Source: UBA6168 sp041392505 (GTDB lineage Bacteria; Bacteroidota; Bacteroidia; Chitinophagales; Saprospiraceae). From it: a DNA stretch of 64,000 nucleotides. Shown piece after piece: positions 24,325 to 33,322 of this stretch. The DNA is taken from contig JAWKLX010000047.1 of assembly GCA_041392505.1 (NCBI GenBank), forward strand, positions 1-64,000. The letters are read 5' to 3'. Numbering within the stretch: the stretch's first letter is position 1; the number at the start of each line of letters is the position of its first letter. The notes under the pieces are model-generated. The model saw only the letters and a program-made list of their open reading frames with translations, ran no database searches and was not told the DNA's origin. The translations under genes and the position numbers were made by a program.

Positions 24325-25563
24325 ATGCGCCTTTTAATATTTTTTCTCATGCTATGCCTTTCCTCCATCTCAATAGCACAGGAAAACATTTTACAAAAAC
24401 TGCTCAATGAAAATAAAAGCCAGTTTGGCGACGTGTTGGATCGTCCAGAACAATACGATGTGCAAGTTATTTATACCCAAATTGACCGGGACGAAAATAA
24501 CGTCCCGCACTTAACTTCTTTTGAATATAATTTGGATGAAAAAAAATATTATTACCCTGCCAGTACTATTAAAATGCCGATAGCTTTTTTGGCACTAGAA
24601 AAAATAAATGAACTAAATATCATCGGCTTGAATAAACATAGCACTATGATCAACGGTGCCGGCCACAAACCACAGACTCCAGCACAAATAGATACGACAT
24701 CCTCAACGGGGATGCCGGCCTTGTCGCATTATGTAAAAAAGATTTTCCTCGTAAGCGACAATGATGCGAACAATCGCTTGTATGAATTTTTAGGTCAGGA
24801 ATACATCAATAAATCCCTTTGGAAAAAAGGTTATAAAAATCTTAGCATTGTCCACCGGCTGGGAATTAGCGGTTTCGATCTGGAGGCCAACCGACACACC
24901 AACCCTATTTATTTTTACAATGAAAATCATGAATTATTATATCAACAAGGAGAGGTATATAGCCAGGTTGGGAAATCATTTGATTTAAATAAAACGCTGC
25001 GCGGTAAAGGCTATTATCGTGACGGTGAACTAGTGAAAGCCCCATTTGATTTTTCCGAAAAAAATTATATTTCTTTACAAGACCAGCACGACATCTTAAA
25101 AGCTGTTATTTTCCCCGAAATCACGCCTCCGCATCAGCGATTTAATATTGCTGAAAGCGACTATGGTTTTTTATATCAGGTCATGTCAGAGCGGCCAAAA
25201 GAAAGTGTGCACCCCCATTACGACAAACCCGATCATTATGTAAAATTTTTTATTTTTGGCGACAGGGAAGAAGAGGAACAAATACCACCCAATATTCGTA
25301 TTTTTAACAAGGTCGGCTGGGCGTATGGCTTCCTGACAGATATCGCTTATATTGTAGATTTTGAAGCGGGCATCGAATTTTTTCTTGCAGCCACTATCCA
25401 TGTAAATGAGGATGGTATTTACAATGATGATAAGTACGAATACGATTCCATCGGCCTGCCGTTTTTATCGAAACTTGGAAGCGTTATTTATGAGCATGAA
25501 AAAAAGCGCCCCCGAAAACACCAAGCAGACTTGAGCAAATTTAAAATCCAAACCTATGATTGA
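24325..25563 (+). CDS. Serine hydrolase of the class A beta-lactamase fold
   Basis: The 412-residue exported protein has signal MRLLIFFLMLCLSSISIAQ. Active-site motifs are in order: S80-T-I-K83 in YPASTIKMP, S144-D-N146 in LVSDNDANNRLYEF, and a KVG variant of the KTG strand in NKVGWAYGFLTD. There is an insertion of about 130 residues between SDN and KVG compared with TEM-type enzymes. It may be a D,D-peptidase, esterase or beta-lactamase; the sequence does not decide. The start at 24325 puts the signal peptide first. A second serine peptidase gene follows after 98 bases. Confidence 0.75.
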   Translation: MRLLIFFLMLCLSSISIAQENILQKLLNENKSQFGDVLDRPEQYDVQVIYTQIDRDENNVPHLTSFEYNLDEKKYYYPASTIKMPIAFLALEKINELNIIGLNKHSTMINGAGHKPQTPAQIDTTSSTGMPALSHYVKKIFLVSDNDANNRLYEFLGQEYINKSLWKKGYKNLSIVHRLGISGFDLEANRHTNPIYFYNENHELLYQQGEVYSQVGKSFDLNKTLRGKGYYRDGELVKAPFDFSEKNYISLQDQHDILKAVIFPEITPPHQRFNIAESDYGFLYQVMSERPKESVHPHYDKPDHYVKFFIFGDREEEEQIPPNIRIFNKVGWAYGFLTDIAYIVDFEAGIEFFLAATIHVNEDGIYNDDKYEYDSIGLPFLSKLGSVIYEHEKKRPRKHQADLSKFKIQTYD

Positions 25564-25661
25564 ATTAAATGGAGATATAACCGATTAGTTAAATGCAACT
25601 TTTTGACTATTTACCCATTAATTTTATTGACACTTTATTCCAAAAACAATTTTACCGACCC

Positions 25662-27014
25662 ATGAGATTTTTACCATACCTGTTTTTAATCGCCGCATTT
25701 ATTTTTCCCAAAAATATCTATGCTCAAAAAGGAAAAAAAATAAACCAACCACAGGCACTCCCATTTGTCAAAACGCTCGACTTGCAATTGGAGGATTCCG
25801 ATGTTTTTAATAAAAGTTTTACAGGTTTTGCCTTATACGATCCTGAGCAGCTCAGCATGCTATATGAATACAATTCAGATAAATATTTCACCCCAGCATC
25901 CAATACTAAAATCCTTACTCTTTTTACTTGCCTACAATTTTTGGGTGACTCCATTCCCGCTTTGCAATATAAAAAGCAGGGTGATTTTATGGTTTTTTGG
26001 GGAACGGGCGACCCCTCTTTTTTAAACCCACATTTAACCCCTAATAACAGGGTTTATGATTTTTTAAAAAATAGGCCGGAAACACTTTTATTTTGTCCTG
26101 CGAATTTTAACGATAGCCGCTATGGAGAAGGTTGGATGTGGAGCGATTACCCTTATTCGTATCAGCCCGAAAAATCACCTTTCCCAATTTATAGCAACGT
26201 CGCTCATTTTGTGCAAAATGATACCACAAAAGGATTGGAAGTATCACCCTCTTTTTTAAAAGACTATTTATTCCACGATCCATCTTTGCAAGAGGATGAC
26301 TATATCGGACGGGTCGAATTTGACAACCAATTTTCTTTTAATAATTACGCAGCGGGAGGTGGGCATTTTGATTGGCAAGCACCTTTCCGGGTCACCCCAG
26401 AATTTTTCGTTAAAATATTATCAGACACGCTGCACCGTTCAATTAATTTAATAAATGAAAAAATGATGCCCCCCTCCGACGCAGGTGTTTTATTTAGCAT
26501 TAAATCGGATAGTCTGTACCAATTAATGATGCAACAAAGCGATAATTTTATTGCTGAACAATTACTGCTTATATGTTCTGAATTAAAATTTGGAAATATG
26601 AAAACGGAACAGATTATCGATTTTGTATTAAAAAATCAATTAGGGAAACTACCAGACAGTCCTAAATGGATCGATGGTTCTGGCCTGTCGAGATATAATT
26701 TAATTACCCCACGTAGCCTCGTTAGAATTTTGGATTTAATCCGGCAGCAGATGCCAAAAGAAAAGTTGTTAGAAATATTTCCGGCGGGAGGTGTTTCTGG
26801 AACTATTGAAGGAAATTATAAAAACGGAGATCGGCCATATATTTTTGCCAAAACGGGTACATTGCGCAACAACCATTGCTTGAGTGGTTATTTAATGACA
26901 AAGAGTGGGAAACTGCTTGTATTCAGTTTTATGCATAATAATTTTACAATAAAAACAAGTGCAATAAAAAAGGAAATGGAAAGGGTTTTAAGAAGGATTT
27001 ATGAAGAAAATTAA
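25662..27014 (+). CDS. dacB: D-alanyl-D-alanine carboxypeptidase/endopeptidase (PBP4, peptidase S13)
   Basis: Trims and cleaves peptidoglycan peptides in the periplasm. From the chosen Met the protein is 450 residues with signal MRFLPYLFLIAAFIFPKNIYAQ. The three motifs are S80-N-T-K83 in TPASNTKILTL, SDN in QQSDNFIAEQLLL and KTG in FAKTGTLRNNHCLSGY. The length and large domain inserted between SxxK and SxN fit S13. The longer frame from 25593 would put 23 residues before the signal and was rejected. It ends at a strong bidirectional terminator. Confidence 0.88.
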   Translation: MRFLPYLFLIAAFIFPKNIYAQKGKKINQPQALPFVKTLDLQLEDSDVFNKSFTGFALYDPEQLSMLYEYNSDKYFTPASNTKILTLFTCLQFLGDSIPALQYKKQGDFMVFWGTGDPSFLNPHLTPNNRVYDFLKNRPETLLFCPANFNDSRYGEGWMWSDYPYSYQPEKSPFPIYSNVAHFVQNDTTKGLEVSPSFLKDYLFHDPSLQEDDYIGRVEFDNQFSFNNYAAGGGHFDWQAPFRVTPEFFVKILSDTLHRSINLINEKMMPPSDAGVLFSIKSDSLYQLMMQQSDNFIAEQLLLICSELKFGNMKTEQIIDFVLKNQLGKLPDSPKWIDGSGLSRYNLITPRSLVRILDLIRQQMPKEKLLEIFPAGGVSGTIEGNYKNGDRPYIFAKTGTLRNNHCLSGYLMTKSGKLLVFSFMHNNFTIKTSAIKKEMERVLRRIYEEN

Positions 27015-27066
27015 ATAAGCGATCGAGATTCGTTTTATTTAATTTCCCAACTACTGACTCATAAAT

Positions 27067-27103
27067 AAAAATGCACCCCGAAATGACTTCGGGGTGCATT
27101 TTT
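27067..27103. terminator. Strong bidirectional terminator
   Basis: AAAAATGCACCCCGAA and TTCGGGGTGCATTTTT form a perfect 16-bp stem with a 5-base loop. It serves both dacB (plus) and the TPR membrane protein gene (minus), which converge here. Confidence 0.9.
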
Positions 27104-27124
27104 ATTTTATTGGCAAGAAATAAT

Positions 27125-27742
27125 TTACCGCATTTTTGGACGTCTGCGCTTCCCTCCCGGTTTCATTGGCATACCACCTTTTGGCATTTGCCCCATGCGG
27201 CGGGCCGCATTCAATTGCCCTCTATCCTTCACGGCTTTTTCAAATTGTTTAACCTGATCTTTGAGCGTGGGCTCAGTCACATTCAGCGCTTTTATTTCTT
27301 TTAAATATAATTTCACCTGGTTCCATCGCTCCTTTTGGGCGGCCGCTCCAGCAAGTTGTAATTGTACCGCAGCTTTTTCATTGTCGGTTGGCAATTCAAG
27401 CGTTTGGGCATACTTGAGATATTTCTCCGCCTCTTCATTTTTGCCCAAACCTTGGGCAATCGTGCCCTTCATGATATAATAATAGGCCCGGTTGGACACG
27501 TAAAGCCAATTGGGTTTCCAAGTCAGGTTGAGTCTTTGCTCCGCACCCAAGTAGTCCGTATTTTGCATCAGCTGTGCCGCCGATTGCACCGTACCCAGCA
27601 AAAAATAGCCAATGAGCAACCCTACCCCAACTAGCAAAAATGGAAAAGCGTACCAAAATCCAAGGAAAATGGCCATGATCGTCCCCCCGATTAGGAACAA
27701 AGCGATCAGTGCAAAACGCAGGTAAATATTTATCGTGAACAT
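27125..27742 (-). CDS. Membrane-anchored TPR-like protein
   Basis: The 205-residue protein starts with two membrane segments (residues about 9-28 and 31-50). A cytoplasmic helical region with TPR-like repeats follows (TDYLGAEQRLNLTWKPNWLY, MKGTIAQGLGKNEEAEKYLK, AAQKERWNQVKLYLKEIKAL). It ends in a basic glycine-methionine-rich tail (MPKGGMPMKPGGKRRRPKMR). I know of no assigned function; the tail suggests nucleic-acid or membrane-surface contact. It is a single gene between the terminator and a 495-base gap. Confidence 0.7.
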   Translation of the reverse strand: MFTINIYLRFALIALFLIGGTIMAIFLGFWYAFPFLLVGVGLLIGYFLLGTVQSAAQLMQNTDYLGAEQRLNLTWKPNWLYVSNRAYYYIMKGTIAQGLGKNEEAEKYLKYAQTLELPTDNEKAAVQLQLAGAAAQKERWNQVKLYLKEIKALNVTEPTLKDQVKQFEKAVKDRGQLNAARRMGQMPKGGMPMKPGGKRRRPKMR

Positions 27743-28237
27743 AGTCGTTGTTATTTTGAATTTAGGGCTGCAAAAGTACGAAATAAAAATGCAGATATTT
27801 GGCTGGGTAGCCCACAGGATTCAAGGATGAAGGGTAGAAGTTCAAACCATGTGGTTAGTTAATTACAGCTTTTTGCCCTTTCCAATTGATAGACAGCTAT
27901 AATTACAGAACCTTTTTACGCTTCAACACCTGCCTTCGCAATGCGCTAACCGACTGGAATACATCGGCTTTAGCAACACCGTATCCATTATTTTTAAATT
28001 TTAAAAACAATAATGTAACACAGTTGCATGTTTTATAAGAACCTGAATTTCAATATCTTAATAAAAGGATTAATTTTGCCGCTTGTGAAAAAAGCGGATG
28101 CCTCCCCTCTATTGACCGAACATTTTTTTTGACAACCACATTCTTTAACCGAAACCGCTAAACATTTAAATACCAAACACTTCTGAACAAGCACTTCCTT
28201 GATTTTGCTGGACAGGAGCTTTAAAACAATTACAACT
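27743..28237. other. Intergenic region between divergent genes
   Basis: This is about 495 bases. It holds the promoters of the TPR-like gene (minus) and the coiled-coil gene (plus). I see no RNA gene and no repeat. A minus-strand open frame of 73 codons overlaps its right end but has no protein-like character. Confidence 0.5.
28048..28078 (+). promoter_or_regulatory. Candidate promoter of the coiled-coil protein gene
   Basis: TTTC at 28048-28051 and TAATTTTG at 28071-28078 are 19 bases apart, an exact TAnnTTTG -7 box with a near-match -33 box at the standard spacing. The leader would be about 150 bases. Confidence 0.5.
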
Positions 28238-29275
28238 ATGGATACTACCAACAATCCACAAGTAAGCGGGTCTCATCAAACACCACCTACAACGAAAACG
28301 GCCATCCCAAGTGCCACCCCTCCGAAAAAACCGAACAATGCCTTGTTGCCAATCTTATTGAGCATTGGTTTCCTGATGCTAGTTGCTGTGGCTTGGCTCA
28401 CTTATAACAGTATGAATACCACCCGTGCGCTGGAGCAAAAAGTTGCTGAGTTGCAAGAGGTTCAAAAACTGCATGCCGAACTGGAAAGCCAGTACAATGA
28501 GGCTATTGCAGAACTCGACAATTTAAAAGGCGAAAACCAACAGATCAATGCGCTTATCGACCAGCAAAAAATGGAACTGCAATCGCAGAAAAACCAAATT
28601 TCTGGCCTGCTCAAGGATAAGCGAAAATTTGATGCTGCCCGCGCTGAAATCAGAGATCTAAAAGCTCAATTGGCAAATTATATCGCCGACATTGAACAGT
28701 TGCAAGCTGAACAAGAAATGCTCACGCAAGAAAATACCATGCTCAGAAGCGAGCGGGATCAACTGAATACTTCATTACAGGCCAAACTCGGTGAAAATGA
28801 AGAACTGGCTGTAGCCAAGGCACAACTGGTGAACGAAAAAGAAGAATTGTCAAAGTCTGTTGCAGTCGGCTCGGTGGTGCAAGTGAAGACAGTTAATGTA
28901 ACGCCACAAAAAGTCAGAAAGGGCGGTAAAACTGCGGATCAAAAAGCAGCTAAAAAAACGGATCAATTGAAGGTCTGTTTTACCACGGTCGTGAATGAAT
29001 TGGTAAAACCAGGTACGGAGAAGTTTTTCATCCGTATCATCAACCCACAGGGTGAAACATTGGCCATTGAAGACTTGGGCAGCGGTTCAATCATTAATAG
29101 CAAAACGGGTGAGGAGGTGCGCTTTACGCAAATGGCCGAATATGATTATGCGAACGATGAAACGCAATTGTGTTTTAATTGGAAACCTGACGTTCCTTTC
29201 CAGAGCGGTCAATATGACGTTGAAATATACAACAAAGGGTATTTGTCCGGAAAAGGTAATTTTACATTGAAATAA
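28238..29275 (+). CDS. Single-pass coiled-coil membrane protein with C-terminal beta domain
   Basis: The 345-residue protein has a polar Thr/Pro-rich N-terminus, then one membrane segment (NALLPILLSIGFLMLVAVAW, near residue 33), then a long heptad coiled coil (about residues 55-210, rich in Gln, Glu and Leu). A basic linker (KVRKGGKTADQKAAKKTDQ) and a beta-sandwich-like domain of about 100 residues close it (CFTTVVNELVKPGTEKFFIR onward). The beta domain would lie outside the cytoplasm. It resembles unassigned Bacteroidota envelope proteins. ATG 28238 is chosen over the earlier frame start because it avoids a hydrophobic, unlikely N-terminus. Two terminators follow. Confidence 0.75.
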   Translation: MDTTNNPQVSGSHQTPPTTKTAIPSATPPKKPNNALLPILLSIGFLMLVAVAWLTYNSMNTTRALEQKVAELQEVQKLHAELESQYNEAIAELDNLKGENQQINALIDQQKMELQSQKNQISGLLKDKRKFDAARAEIRDLKAQLANYIADIEQLQAEQEMLTQENTMLRSERDQLNTSLQAKLGENEELAVAKAQLVNEKEELSKSVAVGSVVQVKTVNVTPQKVRKGGKTADQKAAKKTDQLKVCFTTVVNELVKPGTEKFFIRIINPQGETLAIEDLGSGSIINSKTGEEVRFTQMAEYDYANDETQLCFNWKPDVPFQSGQYDVEIYNKGYLSGKGNFTLK

Positions 29276-29347
29276 TACGAAAAATAGTGACATCACACCA
29301 TCAATCCCCCGATGAGAAGAGTAATCTCTATCAGTTAGCGTAATGTC

Positions 29348-29378
29348 AAGCTGGGCCTTTTTGCGAGGTCCAGCTTTT
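29348..29378 (+). terminator. First terminator after the coiled-coil gene
   Basis: AAGCTGG-G-CCT pairs with AGG-T-CCAGCTT across one mismatch and is followed by TTTTCG. Confidence 0.65.
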
Positions 29379-29390
29379 CGTGTTTCAATA

Positions 29391-29425
29391 AAAAAACGGC
29401 GGCGTCTTTTGGACGCCGCCGTTTT
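29391..29425 (+). terminator. Second terminator after the coiled-coil gene
   Basis: ACGGCGGCGTC and GACGCCGCCGT form a perfect 11-bp GC-rich stem flanked by an A run and TTTTAT, so it can work in both directions. It directly precedes the MITE-like element. Confidence 0.85.
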
Positions 29426-29433
29426 ATATTTTC

Positions 29434-29673
29434 ACTTAATACCGTGTAATTTAAATTTGCTTTAATTTTTCCCCTACAAGTGGGCCGGACGATTCACCTC
29501 GCCTTGAGGCATGAGACTGCTCGGCCCAACGGGATTTAAGGGGCGGCGTCGTCCCGATGCATCGGGACGACGCCGCCCCTTAAATCCCTTGAGGAGCACT
29601 CGGGCGTTGCCAAAAGAGCGACTTTTCCTGCTCCGCATTTTTTAAACATACTTAAATTACACAGTACTTAATA
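29434..29673. mobile_element. MITE-like element with terminal inverted repeats and a flanking direct repeat
   Basis: The ends are ACCGTGTAATTTAAA (29441-29455) and, reverse-complemented, ACTGTGTAATTTAAG (29651-29665), agreeing at 13 of 15 positions. The direct repeat ACTTAATA flanks them at 29434-29441 and 29666-29673. The element is about 225 bp, has no gene, and carries a 58-bp perfect palindrome. An 8-bp duplication with GTGTAATTTA-type ends recalls IS256-family elements, but no parent IS is in the window. The interior left of the palindrome is GC-rich, unlike the AT-rich surroundings. Confidence 0.5.
29531..29588. repeat. 58-bp perfect palindrome
   Basis: The left arm starts GGGATTTAAGGGGCGGCGTC and the right arm is its exact reverse complement; the centre is GATG|CATC with no spacer. 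Each arm is 29 bases. The core CGTCCCGATG/CATCGGGACG is close to the hairpin at 13304-13324. As RNA or single-stranded DNA it would form a very stable stem. Confidence 0.95.
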
Positions 29674-29686
29674 GCCCACGATTATT

Positions 29687-30775
29687 TTATTTAATAATAA
29701 TAGCTTTTTTCAAAGTTCTCACTTCCTCTTTATTTGTTTTTAATATTAATTGACAAATAACCATGCCTGTGGGCAATTCATTTTTATTTTCCCAATAAAA
29801 ACTATTTGCGCCAGCATTTCTATAGCCAATATTCACAGCATCTATTTGCATGCCGTTCAAATTGTATATTTCTAAAAAAATATTCCCAGGGTATTTTGTA
29901 TTAAAATAAAAATCAGCGGCATCAGAAATGGGGTTGGGAATTATTTCATTGAAAGAAATTATTTCCTCTTCGTTATTTTTCGAAGAAATACCAGTGGTGC
30001 AATTCTGACCAAAATCTTGACAATAGGAGCGCTCTGGCAAGGTGCAATCCAGCACAAACGGATTAGGTTTACCCTCTTGGTATTCCGCTATTTTCCAGGT
30101 ACGATCCCATTCCGCTTGATCTACCGGATCTAAAAAATGCCATGCACAGAATGTTTCTCTTTGGGTTTCGAAAAAAGTCGGATCGGCAGCATCAGCAACG
30201 TCTTTGTACATTGTATAAAAATACATCATGGCTCTGGCAACATTGCCTTTATGCGCTTCCGGCGGTTCAAAAAAACCATTTTTTCTTTCCGAATATAAAT
30301 CGATATTATTGATTGGAATAGAAGATATTTCCTGATCGAGGTAATACCAATTTTCGGTTTCGTTATCGGGTATTTCGCTAAATGGCAAATTTCCCCGGTC
30401 GCTGTTTACATCTTCCCGTGCGGGATATAAATGATGCATATCTCCTTCGGCAAAACCTTCTGCACCGAGGCTCTTGGGGAATGTGTGCTCTGTATTTATT
30501 CCCATGTCGAATGCCGCTTGCGTCGGATCTTGGTTAGGGTCGAGCCATATTTTATAGCCCGTATAAACGCAGGCCAGGCTATCATTTTTATTATCCACCA
30601 CAGCAAATAAAGTATCCCTATTTTTTGCCTGATCGGGAAAGGCGACTAATTTATATCCGTCAATTAGGTTTTCCAATAATTCATCGCCAGTGACTCCGGG
30701 AAATACATCCTGATGCTGGGCCACTAAATGATTAGCGGTTAAGATTAAAAGAAAAATAAAGCGTAAATATTTCAT
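29687..30775 (-). CDS. Secreted endonuclease I family nuclease with T9SS sorting domain
   Basis: The 362-residue protein has signal MKYLRFIFLLILTANHLVAQ. The endonuclease I core holds NTEHTFPKSLG and GDMHHLYPAREDVNSDRGNL, with the His pair and Asn/Asp residues of the metal site. The last 85 residues form a Por-secretion tail (IPNPISDAADFYF, LEIYNLNGMQI, LPTGMVICQLILK), the sorting signal for type IX secretion. It should be exported and cleave nucleic acids outside the cell, for feeding or biofilm DNA turnover. Met 30775 begins the signal peptide. The nearby porD fits this export route. Confidence 0.9.
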   Translation of the reverse strand: MKYLRFIFLLILTANHLVAQHQDVFPGVTGDELLENLIDGYKLVAFPDQAKNRDTLFAVVDNKNDSLACVYTGYKIWLDPNQDPTQAAFDMGINTEHTFPKSLGAEGFAEGDMHHLYPAREDVNSDRGNLPFSEIPDNETENWYYLDQEISSIPINNIDLYSERKNGFFEPPEAHKGNVARAMMYFYTMYKDVADAADPTFFETQRETFCAWHFLDPVDQAEWDRTWKIAEYQEGKPNPFVLDCTLPERSYCQDFGQNCTTGISSKNNEEEIISFNEIIPNPISDAADFYFNTKYPGNIFLEIYNLNGMQIDAVNIGYRNAGANSFYWENKNELPTGMVICQLILKTNKEEVRTLKKAIIIK

Positions 30776-30857
30776 GAAAATAATTTTGGGAACGATGAAA
30801 AAAAATGGCAATTAATTAATGTTAAAAAAATAGCAGAGAAAATCATTATTTAGATTT

Positions 30858-32003
30858 TCAATCGAGCAGTTCCGATAATTTTCCTTGCAATTCTTTGCTG
30901 TGTAAATTCTTTGCAATAATATTCCCTTCTCCGTCAATTAATACATTAAAAGGGACAAACGTTACATTATAATTTGCGGCTGGTACCGAACCCCACCCTT
31001 TTAAATCAGAAACGTTCGGCCAAGGCATTTGATATTTTTCAATAGATGCTTTCCATCTATCACCTTTCGAATCAACAGAAACACCAAATATCTCAAAACC
31101 CTTTTCATGGTACATATTGTAAGCATCTAATAAATCGGGCACTTGACGCAAGCATGGGCCACACCACGACGCCCAAAAATCAATTAATGTGACCTTACCT
31201 TTTTTATCGTATAAACTAATGGAATTTCCGCTCGGATCATTTTCATTAATGGCCGGCGCCTTGACGCCTACAGCGATTTTCTTATATCGTTCCACTTTGC
31301 CTTCCATCACTTTTGTCATTTTTAAATCAGGATGGATTGACTTAAAATTATTCACTAATTTTTCCAAGCGGGCAACTTCATCATCACCTGTCCAGCGCAA
31401 CACTGTCCCAAATAATGCAACCGAAGTACCGATATTTTTTTCGGTAAAATCAATTAATTCTTTGCGGTGTTCATCACTGGCTTTTACGTAAGCTTCTACC
31501 GCTTTTATTTCTTCTGCCGGGTTGCTGTTTGTTTCCCCAGCGGCCCGCATCGCTTCATAAGTGGGCTTTATCAACCGTTCATTTGATTCCGCCCGAAATT
31601 CATCATAAGCCAATAATTTCTCGCTATCGGGAGATCCATTTATTTCGATATTTCCCCTGCCATTCCCCTCTACATTTAATTGGATATTTTCCTGCCCAGC
31701 ATCTATGGCCAACATGACATTTTGCCCGCCCGGAAAATCTACTCGGAACAGATCAGGTTCGGAGAAACTAAATCCCAGCTGATAACTTTTGTCCTTATTT
31801 ATTATAGCGGTATCAAGGGGTGTTTTATGCTGTGAGACTGGGTCAAACAAAGACAATACGACTTGGCTATTCTCCTCAGCATTGACAACACTGCCACTTA
31901 TTTTATATAATGCCATTTTAGAATTTTCTTTTTGTGCGGTGCTTTTGCAATTGAAAAAGAAAATCGAAATAAATAATGGAAATAAAAGCTTGTATTTTTT
32001 CAT
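30858..32003 (-). CDS. TlpA-like thiol-disulfide oxidoreductase lipoprotein with DUF4369
   Basis: The 381-residue lipoprotein has a signal ending FFFNC with lipobox Cys19. A DUF4369-like beta domain follows (residues about 30-135), then a helical linker, then a thioredoxin fold of the AhpC/TSA-TlpA type with the active site W-A-S-W-C281-G-P-C284. Bacteroidota have many such proteins, with roles in reducing periplasmic disulfides or in oxidative stress. The partner is not evident. The gene reads alone; the nuclease gene lies 82 bases downstream. Confidence 0.88.
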   Translation of the reverse strand: MKKYKLLFPLFISIFFFNCKSTAQKENSKMALYKISGSVVNAEENSQVVLSLFDPVSQHKTPLDTAIINKDKSYQLGFSFSEPDLFRVDFPGGQNVMLAIDAGQENIQLNVEGNGRGNIEINGSPDSEKLLAYDEFRAESNERLIKPTYEAMRAAGETNSNPAEEIKAVEAYVKASDEHRKELIDFTEKNIGTSVALFGTVLRWTGDDEVARLEKLVNNFKSIHPDLKMTKVMEGKVERYKKIAVGVKAPAINENDPSGNSISLYDKKGKVTLIDFWASWCGPCLRQVPDLLDAYNMYHEKGFEIFGVSVDSKGDRWKASIEKYQMPWPNVSDLKGWGSVPAANYNVTFVPFNVLIDGEGNIIAKNLHSKELQGKLSELLD

Positions 32004-32091
32004 TAGCAATGATTAGAAATGATTTTTGCAAATGTGATAAAATAAACACATTGAAACGGCTTTAGATTTTCAGAACTAAAATGACTTGTCG

Positions 32092-32385
32092 TCACTTTAC
32101 CAATTTCCGGTGAAAATAACCCTGCCGCATGCGGTACACCCATTTTTGACCTTTGCTGATGGCCGGCACACCTAATACTTCTTCACAGGCTGGGCAAATT
32201 AAATTAGGGACTTCATTTATTTTTGAAAAATGACCATTCAGCAAATTTACCAGTTTTTCGGGCGCAGCAATATTGTCCTGATATAAACGTAAAATACCTT
32301 TCCCGGCACCATATTTATGATAAGTCAAAACATGGGTTTCACACTTTCCACAAAGGATATTATATGTTTTGTATTTTTTACTCAT
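32092..32385 (-). CDS. Small zinc-ribbon-like protein
   Basis: The 97-residue protein has two Cys pairs, CGKC near residue 12 and CPAC near residue 65, spaced as in zinc ribbons. It is basic with no signal peptide. I do not recognise a family function. It lies 43 bases downstream of the MOSC-protein gene on the same strand, so the two are probably co-transcribed; whether they work together is unknown. Confidence 0.7.
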   Translation of the reverse strand: MSKKYKTYNILCGKCETHVLTYHKYGAGKGILRLYQDNIAAPEKLVNLLNGHFSKINEVPNLICPACEEVLGVPAISKGQKWVYRMRQGYFHRKLVK

Positions 32386-32428
32386 TTATTGGAAATATAA
32401 TTCAATTTGAAGCACTGGTGCCACTTAT

Positions 32429-33229
32429 TTAAACAAACGCTACTTCATCATTTAATTTAATAATTCCTTCTCCTTGTTTTGCTTCCAAAAATGCCCGCAC
32501 TCCAAAATTCAAATTTCGATCTTCTTTTCGGTATGTATTTAAAGTGGCCAAAGGTTCTTCCCCCATTTTTATTCCCGTTTCCTGATCAATAGTTGTCACT
32601 TTACAGCGACCGCATTTTTTATATTTTTTAAAATGAATTGCACCAATTTTAAATTCATCCCATTCATCCTCTGCAAAAGCATCCCCGCCAGAAAAAACAA
32701 AATTTGTCCGAAAGCGACTCATCGGAATGGGCGTTTCCAACCTATTATTTAAATCAATTAAAGAGGCTTCACCAATAATTAAAAAAGGTGTAATGTCCGC
32801 AAAGCTGGAAATTTTATCGGGCTTCTCTTTTGTACTTTTTCTAACGGCATTTTCCTCAATCCGTACTAATTGACATTTTTGCTTAAACACTTCACTAAAC
32901 CAATCATTTATATTTTCAGGTAGCATCCGGGCAGCGACTTTATCATCCCATACTTGCGTTGTGATAATTGGTGCATCTGGTTTACTAAATGGGATTATTA
33001 TCGGCTCTATTTTTCCGCCCAGATAATTTGCTACGAAGCCATTTTCTGTCCATTCAAACTTGACCTTGGCCATTTCTGCAAGGTTGCGTTGAGTCTGGAA
33101 TTTTCCATCCCCATCCAGCAATAACCACCGACGATCATATTGCAAACCTGCCGGCAAGACAGTCGCTTCTTTTAAAGAAATACTCCCCATTGATTTAATG
33201 GGGTAAATATTTATTTCCGTTAATTTCAT
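32429..33229 (-). CDS. MOSC domain protein (mARC/YcbX-like)
   Basis: The 266-residue protein has an N-terminal MOSC beta-barrel domain (INIYPIKSMGSISLKEATVL, LQYDRRWLLLDGDGKFQTQR) and a C-terminal MOSC domain with the conserved Cys-containing KKCGRCKVTTIDQETG. Proteins of this type bind molybdenum cofactor and reduce N-hydroxylated compounds or move sulfur. The ferredoxin domain found at the C-terminus of YcbX is absent. An upstream Met at 33313 would add 28 hydrophobic residues without homology; Met 33229 gives the standard start. Confidence 0.88.
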   Translation of the reverse strand: MKLTEINIYPIKSMGSISLKEATVLPAGLQYDRRWLLLDGDGKFQTQRNLAEMAKVKFEWTENGFVANYLGGKIEPIIIPFSKPDAPIITTQVWDDKVAARMLPENINDWFSEVFKQKCQLVRIEENAVRKSTKEKPDKISSFADITPFLIIGEASLIDLNNRLETPIPMSRFRTNFVFSGGDAFAEDEWDEFKIGAIHFKKYKKCGRCKVTTIDQETGIKMGEEPLATLNTYRKEDRNLNFGVRAFLEAKQGEGIIKLNDEVAFV

Positions 33230-33322
33230 TTGTCTGTGCAAAATATTTATTAAAAAAAATCCCGAATTAAGCAAGCATGCAAAATTCGGGATTTTAAAAT
33301 AATTAATCAGCAATAATAAAAA

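Noticed and set aside
28033..28254. Minus-strand open frame of 73 codons upstream of the coiled-coil gene
   Set aside because: It covers the likely promoter of that gene and overlaps its start; cysteine-rich random composition.
29391..29588. The 58-bp palindrome as a simple terminator
   Set aside because: It has no T run, lies behind two clear terminators and is enclosed by terminal inverted repeats, so a mobile element fits better.
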